Shown: positions 62,719 to 64,000 of the stretch, one piece after another
Numbering within the stretch: position 1 is the stretch's first letter
How the letters are laid out: every line of letters starts with the position of its first letter
DNA from: Brooklawnia cerclae
Lineage (GTDB): Bacteria > Actinomycetota > Actinomycetes > Propionibacteriales > Propionibacteriaceae
DNA length: 64,000 nt
Direction of reading: 5' to 3'
Assembly: GCF_011758645.1 (NCBI RefSeq)
Contig: NZ_JAAMOZ010000004.1
Span: forward strand, 149,006 to 213,005
Translations under genes and position numbers: made by a program
The notes under the pieces: generated by a model
What the model was told of the DNA's origin: nothing
Databases searched by the model: none
Seen by the model: the letters and a program-made list of their open reading frames with translations, nothing else

Positions 62719-62953
62719 GTGGGTTCCCTCCGGGAAACGAATGGATCAGTAATATGTTATAGACGACATTTCACTGAGCTTGAACGTCGGAAACATGACT
62801 GATACGTAAGTGTCACAAGATCGACTCAAACTACCGTTCTAATCCGCTCTGACTAGGTAATATCATCGGACGCAACTCTTCCTCACGCCGTCGCCACGAC
62901 CATTTTCGTGGCTTCTGGACAGATCGGCAGACGAGTCCTGTAATATTTCACTC
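62719..62953. promoter_or_regulatory. Divergent AT-rich promoter region of SBP operon and GntR gene
   Basis: 235 bases with three TAATAT-type boxes (near 62751, 62856 and at 62941-62946). The last lies 7 bases before the GntR ATG and gives a leaderless start. For the minus strand, TATAACAT-like sequence near 62753-62761 can be a -10 box about 40 bases before the SBP start. GntR operators should lie here, but no clear palindrome stands out. Confidence 0.55.
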
Positions 62954-63643
62954 ATGAGCCTGCCCGTGCCCGTCGAGCCACCAGCCATCACACGGCTGGG
63001 CACTCGGCGCACCCTTCGAGAGCAAGTCCTCCACGAGTTGTCCTCAGCCATCACGACGGGCCAGCTCGCCCCGGGAGAGATGGTGAGCGTCCCCAGCCTC
63101 GCCGAACGGTTCAGCGTCTCGGCCACCCCCGTCCGTGAGGCGCTGCTCGACCTGGAGCACCGCGGTTTCGTCGAGGCCATCCGGAACAAGGGTTACCGGG
63201 TGACCGAGGTGAGCGAGCAGGACCTCATCGAGGTCGTCCAACTGCGGCGCTGGCTGGAGGTCGCCGCGATCCGCGAGGCAGCCGTGGTTTTTCCCGTCGC
63301 CGAGGCCGAGCGGTTCGCCACCCTGGCAACCGCCATCGTCGGCTACGCCGCGCAGGGCGATCTGTCCAACTATCTGGCCGCTGACTGGCGCTTTCACCGC
63401 GCACTGCTGGAGCTGACCGGAAACCACCGCCTCGTGAGCACCGTCCGGGAGCTCCGCCAGCAGAGCAGGATGGTCGGCCTGCGCAACATCGTCGGCACTC
63501 CCACGCTCCTGCGCTCCGCGGAGGAGCACCAGCACCTCGTCGACCTGCTCGTCGACGGGGCCGCCGAGGACGCCGCCGACCTTCTGCACAGCCACATCGG
63601 GCACGTCCTGGGCTGGTGGTCCGGACGACCGGAGCTCCCATGA
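62954..63643 (+). CDS. GntR family regulator with FCD domain (FadR subfamily)
   Basis: 229 residues. N-terminal winged HTH: LREQVLHELSSAITTGQLAPGEM, SVPSLAERFSVSATPVREALLDLE, in pieces. The C-terminal all-helical FCD ligand-binding domain carries the usual metal-ligand Asp and His residues (DWRFHRALLELTGNHRL). It is probably a repressor of the divergent operon and of its own transcription unit, induced by an amino or carboxylic acid such as a proline derivative. Confidence 0.92.
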   Translation: MSLPVPVEPPAITRLGTRRTLREQVLHELSSAITTGQLAPGEMVSVPSLAERFSVSATPVREALLDLEHRGFVEAIRNKGYRVTEVSEQDLIEVVQLRRWLEVAAIREAAVVFPVAEAERFATLATAIVGYAAQGDLSNYLAADWRFHRALLELTGNHRLVSTVRELRQQSRMVGLRNIVGTPTLLRSAEEHQHLVDLLVDGAAEDAADLLHSHIGHVLGWWSGRPELP

Positions 63644-64000
63644 CCGGCTTGCGTCGCGTCGTCGTGATCGGCGCCGGGATCATGGGTGCGGCCTGCGCAC
63701 GAGCGCTGGCCCAGGACGGCCACCAGGTGACCGTGCTCGAGCGCGGGGCGGTCGCCGGCCAGACCTCCAGCCACTGCGAGGGCAACCTGCTCGTGTCCGA
63801 CAAGGGTCCGGGAATGGAACTCGAGCTCGCCAAAGCCGCCCGGGCGCGCTGGCCCCAGGTCGCGGCCGAACTCGCGGCCGAACTCGGCGAGCCCCTCGGT
63901 GACATCGAGTTCGAGCCCAAGGGCGGCCTGGTGGTCGCGACGACGGAGGCCGGTGGTGCGGCCCTGACCGGCTTCGCCGCCGAGCAGCGCGGCGCGGCAT
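63640..64000 (+). CDS. FAD-dependent amino-acid oxidoreductase (DAO family), partial
   Basis: The first 120 residues, cut by the window's right edge; the start overlaps the GntR stop (ATGA). The Rossmann motif VVVIGAGIMGAACARALAQ and the stretch TSSHCEGNLLVSDKGPGMELELA match the group that includes HcnC, opine oxidase subunit B and D-hydroxyproline dehydrogenase subunits. It likely oxidises an imino or D-amino acid; in this locus cis-4-hydroxy-D-proline is an attractive substrate. Confidence 0.75.
   Translation, partial: MTGLRRVVVIGAGIMGAACARALAQDGHQVTVLERGAVAGQTSSHCEGNLLVSDKGPGMELELAKAARARWPQVAAELAAELGEPLGDIEFEPKGGLVVATTEAGGAALTGFAAEQRGAA

Overview
The window is about 64 kb of high-GC DNA from an actinobacterium. 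The family looks like Propionibacteriaceae or a near relative, but I infer that only from gene content. Supporting signs are a parA-parB-trxA-trxB-pcnA segment of the conserved origin-proximal region, candidate leaderless -10/start arrangements, a sigma-R-type promoter, two parS palindromes, an LPxTG surface protein and cobalamin-riboswitch control of an ECF importer. No rRNA, tRNA, CRISPR array, intact insertion sequence or complete oriC was seen.

Layout. 1-2750: two lower-GC envelope polysaccharide genes (a Wzx-like flippase and a multi-pass membrane protein). 3217-5670: dTDP-rhamnose genes (fused rmlC-rmlD, and rmlB) on the minus strand. 5728-7115: a degraded nucleotidyltransferase, its partner gene and an acylphosphatase. 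7201-12949: cell-wall functions (L,D-transpeptidase lipoprotein, class B-like PBP, MscS channel) and an aldo/keto reductase. 13196-19213: a riboswitch-controlled B12 uptake operon. It encodes an LPxTG-anchored alpha/alpha-barrel protein and a DUF4430-like protein, which together resemble a split intrinsic factor/transcobalamin, plus a complete ECF transporter. 19512-33014: the pcnA, MFS, DUF6049, pseudokinase, glpD, phosphatase, trxB, trxA, parB, parA block, with no murJ at its usual place and no rsmG/yidC upstream of parA.

34723-50164 is a long plus-strand catabolic operon behind a divergent LysR regulator. It holds hydantoinase/oxoprolinase A and B, two DUF1684 proteins, a complete peptide-type ABC importer, an amidase, and a molybdopterin oxidoreductase whose N-terminus is a TorD-like chaperone domain and which has lost its Fe-S cysteines. 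Converging on it (50243-52403) are an AroM-family protein, an Asp/Glu/hydantoin racemase-like protein and a shortened luciferase-like protein.

52487-64000 is a second catabolic locus. A minus-strand operon encodes a peptide-type ABC importer, a proline iminopeptidase, an Xaa-Pro aminopeptidase and a GH127 beta-L-arabinofuranosidase. It is divergent from a GntR/FCD regulator followed by a DAO-type FAD oxidoreductase cut by the window edge. Together these suggest use of arabinosylated hydroxyproline-rich peptides such as plant extensin fragments. This locus, the TorD-molybdoenzyme operon and the split B12-binding system are the three most interesting units.
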